The position numbers and the translations under genes were made by a program. This document shows, piece after piece, positions 33,541 through 42,006 of a stretch of 64,000 bases of DNA (position 1 is the stretch's first letter; every line of letters starts with the position of its first letter). The notes under the pieces were generated by a model that made no database searches, was not told the origin of the DNA, and saw only the letters and a list, made by a program, of their open reading frames with translations. Origin of the DNA: Flavobacterium fluviale (lineage in GTDB: Bacteria > Bacteroidota > Bacteroidia > Flavobacteriales > Flavobacteriaceae); NCBI RefSeq assembly GCF_003312915.1, contig NZ_CP030261.1, positions 1,550,001-1,614,000 of the forward strand, written 5' to 3'.

Positions 33541-35916
33541 TTGAAAAATAAATTAAAAGCGTTCTTTCAGCGCATTATCAATTGGATAAAAAAGAATAAG
33601 ATAAAATCAGCAATTGCATTTCTGCTCTTGCTGATTTACTATTTTTCGATACCCCGAACTTTATTCAAAGAACCTTATTCAACAGTTATAGAAAGCAAAG
33701 AAGGAGAGTTGCTTGGAGCAAAAATTGCCCGTGACGGACAATGGCGTTTTCCTGCACAGGATAGTGTTCCAGATAAATTCAAAAAGTGTATTGTGTATTT
33801 TGAAGACGAATATTTCTATAAACATCCCGGCTTCAACCCAGGTGCGATGATCAATGCTTTTAAGCAAAACCGAAAAGCAGGAAAAGTGGTTAGAGGAGGG
33901 AGTACCTTAACTCAACAAGTAATCAGACTTTCCCGAAAAGGAAAAAACAGAACCTATTTTGAAAAACTGGTAGAAATTATTCTCGCTACCCGATTAGAAT
34001 TAGGTTATTCCAAAAATGAAATTCTCGAAATGTATGCTGCACACGCGCCATTTGGAGGAAATGTTGTGGGATTGGAAATGGCTTCGTGGCGTTATTTTGG
34101 TGTACAGTCCAATCAATTATCATGGGCTGAAAATGCTGTTTTAGCCGTTTTGCCAAATGCACCAAGTTTAATTTATCCTGGAAAAAATCAGATTAAATTA
34201 CTAAATAAACGAAACCGACTTTTATTAAAATTAAATCAAGAAGGCATAATTGATAAGCAGACTTATGAACTTGCAATAGAAGAGCCTTTGCCTCAAAAGC
34301 CGTATGATCTTCCTCAAATTGCACCTCATTTATTGCAGAGAGTGGCCAAAAATGAAGAAGGAACAAGAGTAAAAACTACAATTGACCATGCATTGCAAAG
34401 TCGGGTTAATCAAATTGCAAGATATTATTACAATCAGTACAAGCAGAATGAAGTGCATAATCTTGCCATTTTGGTAGTAGATGTCCAGAATAGAAATGTA
34501 ATAAGTTATGTGGGAAATTCTCCAGCTGATGCAGATCATCAGAAAGATGTTGATATCATTGATGCGCCAAGAAGCACAGGAAGTATTTTGAAACCACTTT
34601 TATATGGTGCAATGTTGGACGACGGCGAATTACTGCCAAATACTTTAGTAGCAGATATTCCAACGCAGATTTCGGGATACACTCCTCAAAATTTCAATTT
34701 AACATTTGATGGCGCTGTACCTGCGCATCGTGCTTTATCACGGTCATTAAATATTCCGGCAGTTTTAATGCTTCAGGATTTTGGAGTAAATAAGTTTTAT
34801 GAAGAACTTCAAAAGTTTAAATTAAAAAACATTAATAAAACACCCGACCATTATGGTTTGTCGCTTATTTTGGGAGGTGCTGAAAGTAATTTATGGGATT
34901 TATGCCGAACGTATGCCAATCTATCTTCAACATTAAATTATTATACTAAAAATCAGGGAAAATATAGAACCAACGAGTTCTCGGAATTAAATTATAAAAA
35001 TGATTTTAAGCCTGATTTTGGCTCAGAAACTAATCAAAAGAATATTCTAGGTGCAGGATCAATCTGGTTGACATACAATGCAATGGAAGAAGTCAACAGG
35101 CCTGAAGGGGATGAAGCGTGGAAGTTTTATGACAGTTCGTTAAAAATTGCCTGGAAAACAGGAACGAGTTTCGGGAATCGTGATGCGTGGGCAATTGGAA
35201 CAAATTCGAGATACGTAGTTGGAGTTTGGGTTGGAAATGCAACAGGCGAGGGAAGACCCACTCTAACAGGAGTTACCAGTGCAGCGCCTATTTTATTTGA
35301 CGTTTTTAATTTATTACCAAGGCAAAGATGGTTTGAAACCCCTTATAATGATTTGGCTGAAGTTGAGGTTTGTCGTTTAAGTGGTTATTTGGCAAAAGAA
35401 AATTGTCCCAAAATCAAACAATGGGTTTCTAAAAAAGGAAAATCGACAAAAGTTTGTCCGTATCATAGAACAATTCATTTAGATAAAACAGAGCAATTTC
35501 AGGTTAATAGCAGTTGTGAGAGTATCGAAAATATAGTAACTAAAAACTGGTTTGTACTGCCTCCCGTTATGGCTTGGTATTACAAAAGCCAGCATATTGA
35601 ATATTTGCCTTTACCGCCATTCAAAGAAGGATGCGAGGGAACGCAAACCACAACAATGGATTTTATTTATCCAAAAGCAAACAGTAAAATTTACTTAACC
35701 AAAGATTTTAACAGCAACGTACAGCCTGTAATTTTAAAAGTGGCCTATTCTGAAAGGGATAAAGAATTGTTTTGGTATGTAGATGATGTTTATAAAGCAA
35801 CAACCAAAACATTTCACGAATTGCCTATTACGCCAACGACTGGAATTCATTATATTACAGTTGTAGATGCTTCTGGGAATGAAATTAGAAGAAGGATTGA
35901 GATTGTTAGGGAATAA
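33541..35916 (+). CDS. pbpC: Penicillin-binding protein 1C
   Basis: A bifunctional peptidoglycan polymerase anchored in the inner membrane (791 residues). It starts with TTG (33541), the only plausible start. Order: membrane helix at about 22-40 (IKSAIAFLLLLIYYFS), GT51 transglycosylase (YFEDEYFYKHPGFNP, RGGSTLTQQVIRLSRKG), transpeptidase with S348-I-L-K351, SRSLN and K539-T-G541 motifs, and a C-terminal BiPBP_C-like beta domain (QTTTMDFIYPKANSKIYLTK). All catalytic motifs are intact. The gene follows the A2M gene by 217 bp of repeats, the same pairing as in E. coli yfhM-pbpC. Confidence 0.94.
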   Translation: MKNKLKAFFQRIINWIKKNKIKSAIAFLLLLIYYFSIPRTLFKEPYSTVIESKEGELLGAKIARDGQWRFPAQDSVPDKFKKCIVYFEDEYFYKHPGFNPGAMINAFKQNRKAGKVVRGGSTLTQQVIRLSRKGKNRTYFEKLVEIILATRLELGYSKNEILEMYAAHAPFGGNVVGLEMASWRYFGVQSNQLSWAENAVLAVLPNAPSLIYPGKNQIKLLNKRNRLLLKLNQEGIIDKQTYELAIEEPLPQKPYDLPQIAPHLLQRVAKNEEGTRVKTTIDHALQSRVNQIARYYYNQYKQNEVHNLAILVVDVQNRNVISYVGNSPADADHQKDVDIIDAPRSTGSILKPLLYGAMLDDGELLPNTLVADIPTQISGYTPQNFNLTFDGAVPAHRALSRSLNIPAVLMLQDFGVNKFYEELQKFKLKNINKTPDHYGLSLILGGAESNLWDLCRTYANLSSTLNYYTKNQGKYRTNEFSELNYKNDFKPDFGSETNQKNILGAGSIWLTYNAMEEVNRPEGDEAWKFYDSSLKIAWKTGTSFGNRDAWAIGTNSRYVVGVWVGNATGEGRPTLTGVTSAAPILFDVFNLLPRQRWFETPYNDLAEVEVCRLSGYLAKENCPKIKQWVSKKGKSTKVCPYHRTIHLDKTEQFQVNSSCESIENIVTKNWFVLPPVMAWYYKSQHIEYLPLPPFKEGCEGTQTTTMDFIYPKANSKIYLTKDFNSNVQPVILKVAYSERDKELFWYVDDVYKATTKTFHELPITPTTGIHYITVVDASGNEIRRRIEIVRE

Positions 35917-35965
35917 ATACTTAAAGTAAACTCCAATTTTAAAATTCCAAATTCCAACCTTTTTG

Positions 35966-36050
35966 TCAGGCTGAGCGAAGTCGAAGTCCGCGTGCCAATT
36001 GGATTACCCTTCTCCCGAAGCCTCGGGATCGCTCAGGGTGACATTTTATG
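35966..36050. repeat. Inverted-repeat unit TGTCAGGCTGAGCGA
   Basis: TGTCAGGCTGAGCGA pairs with TCGCTCAGGGTGACA (two mismatches) and encloses the palindrome TCCCGAAGCCTCGGGA (36013-36028). Directly after it lies a lone arm GTGAGATTGCTTCGTTCCTC (36063-36082) of the long inverted repeat found complete at 48077-48153. Confidence 0.7.
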
Positions 36051-36095
36051 TATAATGACTAAGTGAGATTGCTTCGTTCCTCATAATAATGCATA

Positions 36096-36128
36096 AAAAA
36101 ACCGCCCCGATGCATCGGGGCGGTTTTT
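36096..36128. terminator. Bidirectional terminator between pbpC and RNase G gene
   Basis: AAAAACCGCCCCGA, TGCA, TCGGGGCGGTTTTT: a 14-bp perfect stem with A and T runs at the ends. Confidence 0.93.
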
Positions 36129-36131
36129 AAT

Positions 36132-37676
36132 TTATTCTGAAATAACATTTCCTTTTTTATCATAGAAATGGTATTCTAAGTACGTGTAAGCGTCACGAGG
36201 TATGATTTTCACCCATTTCTTATGTTCAAAAAACCATTTTGAACGTAATGATGGAAAACCTTTGCTGAGGTATGCAGCCACAAACGGATGTGTGTTTAGC
36301 ACAACTTTATTGTGGGTTTTTAGAAGTCTTTCTAAATCAGAAGTGATCTTGTCAATTATTAATATTGGTGCTTCAATTTCACCATTTACTTTATTTGGAT
36401 CCTCTTCTCTAGTTTTTATATTAACTTCTGGTCTTACTCGCTGTCTTGTAATCTGGACTAAACCAAATTTACTCGGCGGTAATATTTTATGCTTTGCTTT
36501 ATCGTCGCTCATTTCTTCTCGCAAGAAGTCGAACAAAACTTTCCTGTTTTCAGGATTAGACATATCGATAAAATCAACTACGATTATTCCGCCCATATCT
36601 CGCAGACGAAGTTGTCTTGCGATTTCTGCCGCGGCAATCATATTTACTTCCATGGCGGTATCTTCCTGATTGGTTGCTTTATTTGAACGGTTGCCGCTGT
36701 TTACGTCTATAACGTGAAGAGCTTCAGTGTGTTCAATAATAAGGTAAGCACCTTTACTCATGGAAACAGTTCTGCCAAAAGAAGTTTTGATTTGTCTCTC
36801 TATATTGTATTTCTCGAAAATTGGAGTATCATTTGATTGATAAAACTTTACAATCGATTGTTTTGAAGGTGCAATTTCTTGCAGATATTCCTTCGTTTGA
36901 TGGTACAACTCTTCGTCATCTATTTGAATACCGCTGAAGGTATCATTAAATACATCTCTTAATATTGAAGAAGCTCTGTTAAGCTCTCCTAATACTTTTG
37001 ATGGATGATGAGCAGTTGGTAATTTTTTACACATTGCAGACCATCTGCCAAGCAGGTTCTGCAAATCTTTTTCTAATTCGGCTACGTTTTTGCCTTCGGC
37101 TACTGTACGAACAATAACACCAAATCCTTTAGGTTTGATCGATAGAACAAGTTTTTTTAGACGATCCTTTTCTTTTTTGTCTTCTATTTTTTGAGAAATA
37201 GAAACTCTATCAGAAAAAGGAACTAGAACGATAAATCTTCCAGCCAATGAAAGCTCAGCACTTATTCTTGGGCCTTTGGTAGATATAGGTTCTTTAACTA
37301 CTTGAACTAAAACAGATTGATTGGCACTTAAAATATCAGTAATGATGCCATCTTTGTCAATCTCTTTTTCAAACTGAAAGGTTTTTAGGGAGAAATCTTT
37401 TATTTTACCTGCGCTTACAAGTTTTATGAATTTCAGTTGGGAAGCTAAGTTTGGACCTAAATCGTGATAATGTAAAAAGGCATCTTTTTCGAAGCCAACA
37501 TTTACAAAAGCAGCATTAAGTCCAGCAACTGGTTTTCTGATTTTAGCAATAAAAATATCACCAACCTGAAAGTTGCTTTTTTCTTCTTCTTTGTGTAATT
37601 CAATTAGTTTTCCATCTTTTAATAAGGCAAAATCTACGGCTTCAGAACTAGATCTAATGATTAATTCTTTATTCAC
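36132..37676 (-). CDS. rng: Ribonuclease E/G family protein (RNase G)
   Basis: Endoribonuclease for rRNA and mRNA processing, 514 residues. The start is GTG at 37676 (VNKELIIRSSSEAVDFALL). An upstream in-frame ATG at 37754 would add 26 residues that are just a translation of a GGTTTTT repeat and are rejected. Order: N-terminal part with an S1-like segment (VGDIFIAKIRKPVAGLNAAF), the 5' sensor region, and the catalytic domain with the metal aspartates in HVIDVNSGNRS and GGIIVVDFIDMSNPENRK. The C-terminal RNA-degradosome scaffold of RNase E is absent, which fits RNase G. Confidence 0.92.
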   Translation of the reverse strand: MNKELIIRSSSEAVDFALLKDGKLIELHKEEEKSNFQVGDIFIAKIRKPVAGLNAAFVNVGFEKDAFLHYHDLGPNLASQLKFIKLVSAGKIKDFSLKTFQFEKEIDKDGIITDILSANQSVLVQVVKEPISTKGPRISAELSLAGRFIVLVPFSDRVSISQKIEDKKEKDRLKKLVLSIKPKGFGVIVRTVAEGKNVAELEKDLQNLLGRWSAMCKKLPTAHHPSKVLGELNRASSILRDVFNDTFSGIQIDDEELYHQTKEYLQEIAPSKQSIVKFYQSNDTPIFEKYNIERQIKTSFGRTVSMSKGAYLIIEHTEALHVIDVNSGNRSNKATNQEDTAMEVNMIAAAEIARQLRLRDMGGIIVVDFIDMSNPENRKVLFDFLREEMSDDKAKHKILPPSKFGLVQITRQRVRPEVNIKTREEDPNKVNGEIEAPILIIDKITSDLERLLKTHNKVVLNTHPFVAAYLSKGFPSLRSKWFFEHKKWVKIIPRDAYTYLEYHFYDKKGNVISE

Positions 37677-37730
37677 ACTGTAAATTTTTATCCGTGAATT
37701 GGTTGTCGGTTGTTTGTTGATAGTTGTTGG

Positions 37731-37762
37731 AAAAAACCAAAAACCAAAAACCAAAAACCATC
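37731..37762. repeat. AAAAACC tandem repeat
   Basis: About four head-to-tail AAAAACC units upstream of the RNase G gene, next to GGTTGTCGGTTGTTTGTTG. A simple-sequence spacer; the rest of 37763-37916 shows only decayed CAGTTTCAGTTGCCAG words. Confidence 0.7.
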
Positions 37763-37916
37763 AACTTCTACAAGGATGGATTAAACAATATTTTAACAGG
37801 TATTGAACCCGGGGGAATTTTAGTTAACAGTTTTCCAGTTTCAGTTGCCAGTTTTAAGCTGCGGACTGTGACTTGTTGCTGAGACTAAATTCCAATTTCA
37901 ATGAACGTTTAAAAAG

Positions 37917-37942
37917 AAAAAAGTAGTTTAAAACTACTTTTT
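37917..37942 (-). terminator. Terminator of the HU / small ribosomal-type gene operon
   Basis: AAAAAGTAGTTT and AAACTACTTTTT pair around one base; on the minus strand it leads into CTTTTTTC. It overlaps the stop codon of the small gene. Confidence 0.8.
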
Positions 37943-38026
37943 CTTTTTGTGGCGGTTAGCTCTCGCTCTTTTCTTACGTTTGTGAGTAGCTACCTTATGT
38001 CTCTTTCTTTTTTTACCACTTGGCAT
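37934..38026 (-). CDS. 30-residue basic ribosomal-type protein (AURKAIP1/COX24 domain, bS22/mS38-like)
   Basis: A very short gene: MPSGKKRKRHKVATHKRK then KRARANRHKKKK and TAG. More than half of the residues are Lys, Arg or His. The KKRKRHK...KRKKR pattern is that of the AURKAIP1/COX24 domain, found in mitochondrial small-subunit protein mS38 and the actinobacterial small protein bS22; similar 30-residue proteins occur widely in Bacteroidetes (from memory). It probably sits on the 30S subunit near rRNA. It begins 27 bp after the HU gene on the same strand, ends in a terminator, and so belongs to the HU transcript. Confidence 0.87.
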   Translation of the reverse strand: MPSGKKRKRHKVATHKRKKRARANRHKKKK

Positions 38027-38053
38027 ATCGTGTCTGATTTATGTTAATTAATA

Positions 38054-38344
38054 TTATTTTGCTTCGTTGTTTGTTTTAACTCCTTCTACAAATACTTTTG
38101 CAGGTTTAAACGCAGGAATGTTGTGTGCTGGAATTTTAATTGTTGTGTTTTTAGAAATGTTTCTTCCAGTCTTTTCAGCTCTAGTTTTTACGATAAAACT
38201 ACCAAAACCTCTTAGGTAAACATTGTCTCCAGTTTCTAAAGAAGTTTTAACTTCTTCCATAAAAGTTTCTACTGTTGCTTGAACATCTCCTTTTTCAAGA
38301 CCTAGTTTCTCTGAAATCTTCGCTACGATATCTGCTTTCGTCAT
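38054..38344 (-). CDS. HU/IHF family DNA-binding protein
   Basis: A 96-residue nucleoid protein. The HU fold is clear: MTKADIVAKISEKLGLEKGD at the N-terminus, VYLRGFGSFIVKTRAEKTGR with the conserved GFGSF, the beta-arm with the intercalating proline region NTTIKIPAHNIPAFKPAK (IPA in place of the usual VPAR..), and a short C-terminus. It bends and compacts DNA, as homodimer or with another HU. It has a full promoter upstream and is followed by the small ribosomal-type gene. Confidence 0.93.
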   Translation of the reverse strand: MTKADIVAKISEKLGLEKGDVQATVETFMEEVKTSLETGDNVYLRGFGSFIVKTRAEKTGRNISKNTTIKIPAHNIPAFKPAKVFVEGVKTNNEAK

Positions 38345-38393
38345 TTTCTTTCCTATTTTATTTTATAAATGGTGTACTATTTTTTTGAGTTTG

Positions 38394-38425
38394 CAAATAT
38401 AGGAATTAAAAAAATAATTAATCAA
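38394..38425 (-). promoter_or_regulatory. Promoter of the HU operon
   Basis: On the minus strand: TTG (38425-38423), 21-nt spacer, TATATTTG (38401-38394). Exact consensus match in both boxes. Confidence 0.7.
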
Positions 38426-38458
38426 GCTAATTCGTTAAATTTTAATTACATAAACATT

Positions 38459-38466
38459 TACTTTTG
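38459..38466 (+). promoter_or_regulatory. Putative -7 element of mutY
   Basis: TACTTTTG, exact TAnnTTTG, 18 nt before the ATG at 38485; the -33 position has TTCG rather than TTG. This also argues against the in-frame TTG start at 38464, which overlaps the box. Confidence 0.45.
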
Positions 38467-38484
38467 TATTCTAAGTATTTTGCA

Positions 38485-39531
38485 ATGGATTTTCATAACA
38501 TATTGATAAAATGGTATTTACGAAACAAGCGTGATTTGCCGTGGCGAAAAACGGTCGATCCGTACCAAATTTGGCTCTCAGAAATTATGCTTCAGCAGAC
38601 ACGAGTTGCTCAAGGAATGCCTTATTTTTTCGAATTTACCAAGGAATTTCCTACTGTAAAAGATTTAGCAGATGCGTCAGAAGAGAAAGTTTTAAAACTT
38701 TGGCAGGGATTAGGGTATTATTCCAGAGCTCGTAATCTTCATAAAACGGCTCAATATATAAGTAATGATTTAAACGGCGTTTTTCCAGATTCGTATAAAG
38801 AGCTTTTAAAACTTAAAGGTGTTGGTGAATATACGGCGGCAGCAATTGCATCTTTCTCCTATAATGAAATAGTTCCTGTTGTAGACGGAAATGTGTTTCG
38901 CGTTTTGTCACGCTATTTTGATATTGAAACAGATATTGCCAATCCTGCTGCTAAAAAAGAGTTTGCTGCATTAGCCCAAGAATTAATGCCAAAAGATAGT
39001 CCAGCTATATTCAATCAAGCGATTATGGAATTTGGTGCACTTCAATGTGTGCCGAAAAGCCCAAATTGTTCGATTTGTGTTTTTAACGATAGCTGTCTGG
39101 CACTGAAAAAAGGAAAAGTAAACCAGCTTCCTGTAAAAACAAAAAAAATAAAAGTCTCAAATCGTTATTTTAATTATTTGATTTTAGAAGATGCCTTAGG
39201 GAATACACTTATTCAAAAAAGAACTGATAAGGGAATCTGGCATAATTTATACGAATTTCCACTCTTAGAAACTGAGTCAATAGTCGATTTTGATGTAGTT
39301 TCAAAAAACGCAAAAGAAGAAATTTTTCCCTCGTATACAATTATAGGTATAGAAGATTGCGCGGCATCAACATTAGTGCATAAACTTTCGCATCAGCATC
39401 TTCATATACAGTTTTGGAAAATTAAGATAAAAGAGAAAATAGAAAATGGAGTTGATCCCGAAAAATTAAAAACTTTTCCTTTTCCAATTGTGATTTATAA
39501 ATTTATAGAAAAGCAGGAAATAATTTGCTAA
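38485..39531 (+). CDS. mutY: A/G-specific adenine glycosylase
   Basis: Base-excision repair enzyme that removes A opposite 8-oxoG. 348 residues. Seen: catalytic E33 in LSEIMLQQTRV, the helix-hairpin-helix LKGVGEYTAAAIASF, catalytic D134 in VVDGNVFRVLSRYF and the four cluster cysteines C188, C195, C198 and C204 (C-x6-C-x2-C-x5-C). A C-terminal NUDIX-like part (LILEDALGNTLIQKRT, GIWHNLYEFPLLE) reads the 8-oxoG. The start is ATG 38485. It heads the mutY-ssb-gldE-gldD row, an order I recall from F. johnsoniae. Confidence 0.94.
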   Translation: MDFHNILIKWYLRNKRDLPWRKTVDPYQIWLSEIMLQQTRVAQGMPYFFEFTKEFPTVKDLADASEEKVLKLWQGLGYYSRARNLHKTAQYISNDLNGVFPDSYKELLKLKGVGEYTAAAIASFSYNEIVPVVDGNVFRVLSRYFDIETDIANPAAKKEFAALAQELMPKDSPAIFNQAIMEFGALQCVPKSPNCSICVFNDSCLALKKGKVNQLPVKTKKIKVSNRYFNYLILEDALGNTLIQKRTDKGIWHNLYEFPLLETESIVDFDVVSKNAKEEIFPSYTIIGIEDCAASTLVHKLSHQHLHIQFWKIKIKEKIENGVDPEKLKTFPFPIVIYKFIEKQEIIC

Positions 39532-39538
39532 AAAAATG

Positions 39539-39546
39539 TATCTTTG
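39539..39546 (+). promoter_or_regulatory. Putative -7 element of ssb
   Basis: TATCTTTG, exact match, directly after the mutY stop and 21 nt before the ssb ATG at 39568. No clear -33 box. Suggests that ssb-gldE-gldD can be transcribed apart from mutY. Confidence 0.45.
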
Positions 39547-39567
39547 GTAGAAATACCACCAAAAACT

Positions 39568-40008
39568 ATGAACGGAACATTAAATAAAGTGATGCTCATT
39601 GGCCATTTAGGCGATGATGTGAAGATGCATTATTTTGATGGAGGAAATTGCATCGGACGTTTTCAGCTGGCTACAAATGAAGTATATATCAATAAAACAA
39701 CCAATGAAAAGATCACTTCTACAGAGTGGCATAACTTGGTTGTACGTAATAAAGCAGCAGAAATTTGTGAAAAATATCTTTCCAAAGGTGATAAGATATA
39801 TGTTGAAGGAAGAATAAAATCTCGTCAGTGGCAGGCAGAAGACGGCACAACGAAATATACTACAGAAATTCAGGTTACAGAATTTACTTTCCTGACGACC
39901 AAAAAAGAAACTGCGCATACCAAGCAAAATCAAGAGGCAGAATCAACAAAAAACACTAACTTTGATGCTGCAAATGAAGGGCTTCCGATTAATGATCTGC
40001 CTTTCTAA
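39568..40008 (+). CDS. ssb: Single-stranded DNA-binding protein
   Basis: 146 residues. An OB-fold domain: MNGTLNKVMLIGHLGDDVKM, IGRFQLATNEVYINKTTNEK, TEWHNLVVRNKAAEICEKYL and GDKIYVEGRIKSRQWQAEDG, all SSB hallmarks. A polar linker follows, then the acidic tip GLPINDLPF, the docking site for repair and replication partners. I chose ATG 39568: an upstream in-frame TTG (39544) overlaps the predicted promoter. It sits between mutY and gldE. Confidence 0.93.
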   Translation: MNGTLNKVMLIGHLGDDVKMHYFDGGNCIGRFQLATNEVYINKTTNEKITSTEWHNLVVRNKAAEICEKYLSKGDKIYVEGRIKSRQWQAEDGTTKYTTEIQVTEFTFLTTKKETAHTKQNQEAESTKNTNFDAANEGLPINDLPF

Positions 40009-40034
40009 AAGATGTTTAACTAATTTTATGCATT

Positions 40035-41330
40035 TTGGACCCGGAGCCCAGTTTACTTTTTATTACAAATCCTGACACTAATTTAATTATTGGTTTTGTC
40101 GGAATATTTGTTTTGCTATTTCTTTCGGCAATAGTTTCAGGTGCCGAAGTAGCTCTTTTTTCTTTGTCACAGCAGGATATCGACGACACTTTAAACGATA
40201 ATCAGGCAAAGGGTAGAATTATCTCCAATTTATTAGATAAGCCCAAAAAACTTCTTGCTACACTATTGGTAGCCAACAATTTTTTCAATATTGGAGTAGT
40301 TATCTTATTTGCATATATAGGACAGAATATCTTTGAAGATGTGAGTTCGCCTGCTTTTAAATTTACGCTTGAAGTAATTTTAGTTACTTTTTTTATTCTT
40401 CTATTTGGTGAAGTAATTCCTAAAGTTTATGCAAGTAGAAACAGCGTGCGTTTTGCTAAACGTGTTGCGTATCCGCTGGCTTTTCTAGATAAGATACTTT
40501 CTCCTATAAGTTTGCCAATGCGTTCGCTTACTATATATTTGCAAAATAAATTGGGAAAACAAAAGAATAATTTTTCGATTAATCAGCTTTCGCAGGCTTT
40601 GGAGCTGACAGATTCTGAAGGAACTTCAACAGAAGAACAAAAAATTTTAGAAGGAATTGTTTCTTTCGGAAATACTGATACAAAGCAGGTTATGAGTCCT
40701 AGAATCGATATTTTTGCATTAGAAATATCAGAATCTTTTGCGTCTATTTATCCTAAAATAATTGAAAAAGGATTTTCTAGAATTCCGATCTATCGGGATA
40801 ATATTGATCAAATTGAAGGAGTACTTTTTGTAAAAGATCTGCTTCCTCATATTGATAAAGAGGAATTTGAATGGAATTCATTGATTCGAGAAGCTTTTTT
40901 TGTTCCAGAGAATAAAAAGCTTGATAATCTCTTAAAAGATTTCCAGAGTTTGAAAAGTCATTTAGCAATTGTGGTCGATGAATACGGGGGAACTTCAGGA
41001 TTAGTTTCTCTAGAAGATGTAATCGAGGAAATAGTGGGAGATATCAGCGACGAATTTGATGATGAAAATTTGAACTTCTCACAGATTGATGAAAATAACT
41101 TTCTTTTTGAAGGAAAAATAAACCTGAAAGATTTCTATAGAATTGTAAATGTTGACGAAGATGCTTTTGAATCTCATAAAGGAGAAGCAGAAACATTGGC
41201 TGGATTTATTCTGGAGATTTTGGGTAATTTCCCTAAAAAAGATCAAAAAGTGCCATTTGAAAACTGTATTTTCACAGTAGAAACAGTTGATAAAAAGCGC
41301 GTAAAACAAATAAAAGTAACAATAAATTAA
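40035..41330 (+). CDS. gldE: Gliding-motility protein GldE (CNNM/CBS/CorC-type membrane protein)
   Basis: A 431-residue inner-membrane protein. It probably starts with TTG 40035 (the nearby ATG 40028 is out of frame). Order: CNNM/DUF21 membrane domain with helices at about 15-35, 65-90 and 95-120 (GFVGIFVLLFLSAIVSGAEV, LEVILVTFFILLFGEVIPKV), a CBS pair (QVMSPRIDIFALEI, HLAIVVDEYGGTSGLVSLED) and a C-terminal CorC/HlyC domain. By itself this is a hemolysin-like/CorC protein; the position between ssb and gldD marks it as GldE, which in F. johnsoniae supports GldD function. The gldD ATG follows after one base. Confidence 0.9.
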   Translation: MDPEPSLLFITNPDTNLIIGFVGIFVLLFLSAIVSGAEVALFSLSQQDIDDTLNDNQAKGRIISNLLDKPKKLLATLLVANNFFNIGVVILFAYIGQNIFEDVSSPAFKFTLEVILVTFFILLFGEVIPKVYASRNSVRFAKRVAYPLAFLDKILSPISLPMRSLTIYLQNKLGKQKNNFSINQLSQALELTDSEGTSTEEQKILEGIVSFGNTDTKQVMSPRIDIFALEISESFASIYPKIIEKGFSRIPIYRDNIDQIEGVLFVKDLLPHIDKEEFEWNSLIREAFFVPENKKLDNLLKDFQSLKSHLAIVVDEYGGTSGLVSLEDVIEEIVGDISDEFDDENLNFSQIDENNFLFEGKINLKDFYRIVNVDEDAFESHKGEAETLAGFILEILGNFPKKDQKVPFENCIFTVETVDKKRVKQIKVTIN

Positions 41331-41331
41331 A

Positions 41332-41892
41332 ATGCCTAATAGAATACTTTCAATAACTGCAATTTTGCTTACACTAACGGTTTTAAGCTGTAAAAACGAT
41401 GTTTTGCCAAAACCAGCTAGTTTCTTGCGATTAGATTATCCAGAAGCAAAATACGTGAATTTTGAGAACAACTGTCCGTTTGCTTTTCAAATGAATGAAG
41501 ACGCCGTTATAAAAGGTGAAAAAGATTGCGGTTTTGCGATTACTTATCCAAAAATGAAAGCGACAATTTATTTGACATACAAGCCTGTAAATGGAAATAT
41601 TAATAAGCTGTTACGTGACGCTCAAAAACTGACATACGAACACGTAATTAAAGCCGACGATATTTTAGAACAGCCTTATATAAATCCACAAAAGAAGGTT
41701 TATGGAATGTTTTACCAAGTAGATGGAAATGCAGCTACTAATTCGCAATTCTACGTTACAGACAGCACCAAACACTTTTTAATAGGTTCTGTTTATTTTT
41801 ATGCAAAACCAAATTTTGACTCAATTATGCCTGCGGCGAGTTATGTTAAAAACGACATGCAGCGTTTGATGGAAACATTGAAGTGGAAATAG
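41332..41892 (+). CDS. gldD: Gliding-motility lipoprotein GldD
   Basis: A 186-residue lipoprotein needed for gliding and T9SS-related function in F. johnsoniae. The signal peptide ends in a lipobox, LLTLTVLSC with C20. The mature part (PKPASFLRLDYPEAKYVNFE, CGFAITYPKMKATIYLTYKP, AASYVKNDMQRLMETLKW) matches the GldD family; no enzymatic motif is seen. Start and stop of gldE and gldD are one base apart, so translation is coupled. A strong terminator closes the operon. Confidence 0.92.
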   Translation: MPNRILSITAILLTLTVLSCKNDVLPKPASFLRLDYPEAKYVNFENNCPFAFQMNEDAVIKGEKDCGFAITYPKMKATIYLTYKPVNGNINKLLRDAQKLTYEHVIKADDILEQPYINPQKKVYGMFYQVDGNAATNSQFYVTDSTKHFLIGSVYFYAKPNFDSIMPAASYVKNDMQRLMETLKWK

Positions 41893-41950
41893 TTTTTTTA
41901 AAGCTTCAGAGAAACAAAGAGGCAAAGGAATAAAGCTAATTACTGAGAGT

Positions 41951-41988
41951 AAAAAAAGCTGTTTACATAAATATAAACAGCTTTTTTA
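41951..41988. terminator. Bidirectional terminator between gldD and the HMA gene
   Basis: AAAAAAGCTGTTTA and TAAACAGCTTTTTT, 14-bp stem, 8-nt loop. Confidence 0.9.
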
Positions 41989-42006
41989 ATGTTTAAATGT
42001 TTGAAT

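Noticed and set aside
36202..36669. 155-codon plus-strand frame opposite the RNase G gene
   Set aside because: Antisense shadow of a well-conserved gene; no motif and no promoter.
37677..37754. Longer start for the RNase G gene
   Set aside because: The extra 26 residues only translate the AAAAACC/GGTTGTCGG spacer repeat; the GTG at 37676 gives the usual N-terminus.
37731..37762. AAAAACC units as a CRISPR-like array
   Set aside because: The units are 7 nt, contiguous and without spacers; there are no cas genes in the window.
39544..39567. TTG start for ssb
   Set aside because: It overlaps the predicted -7 box, and SSB proteins start near MNGTLNKV as with ATG 39568.
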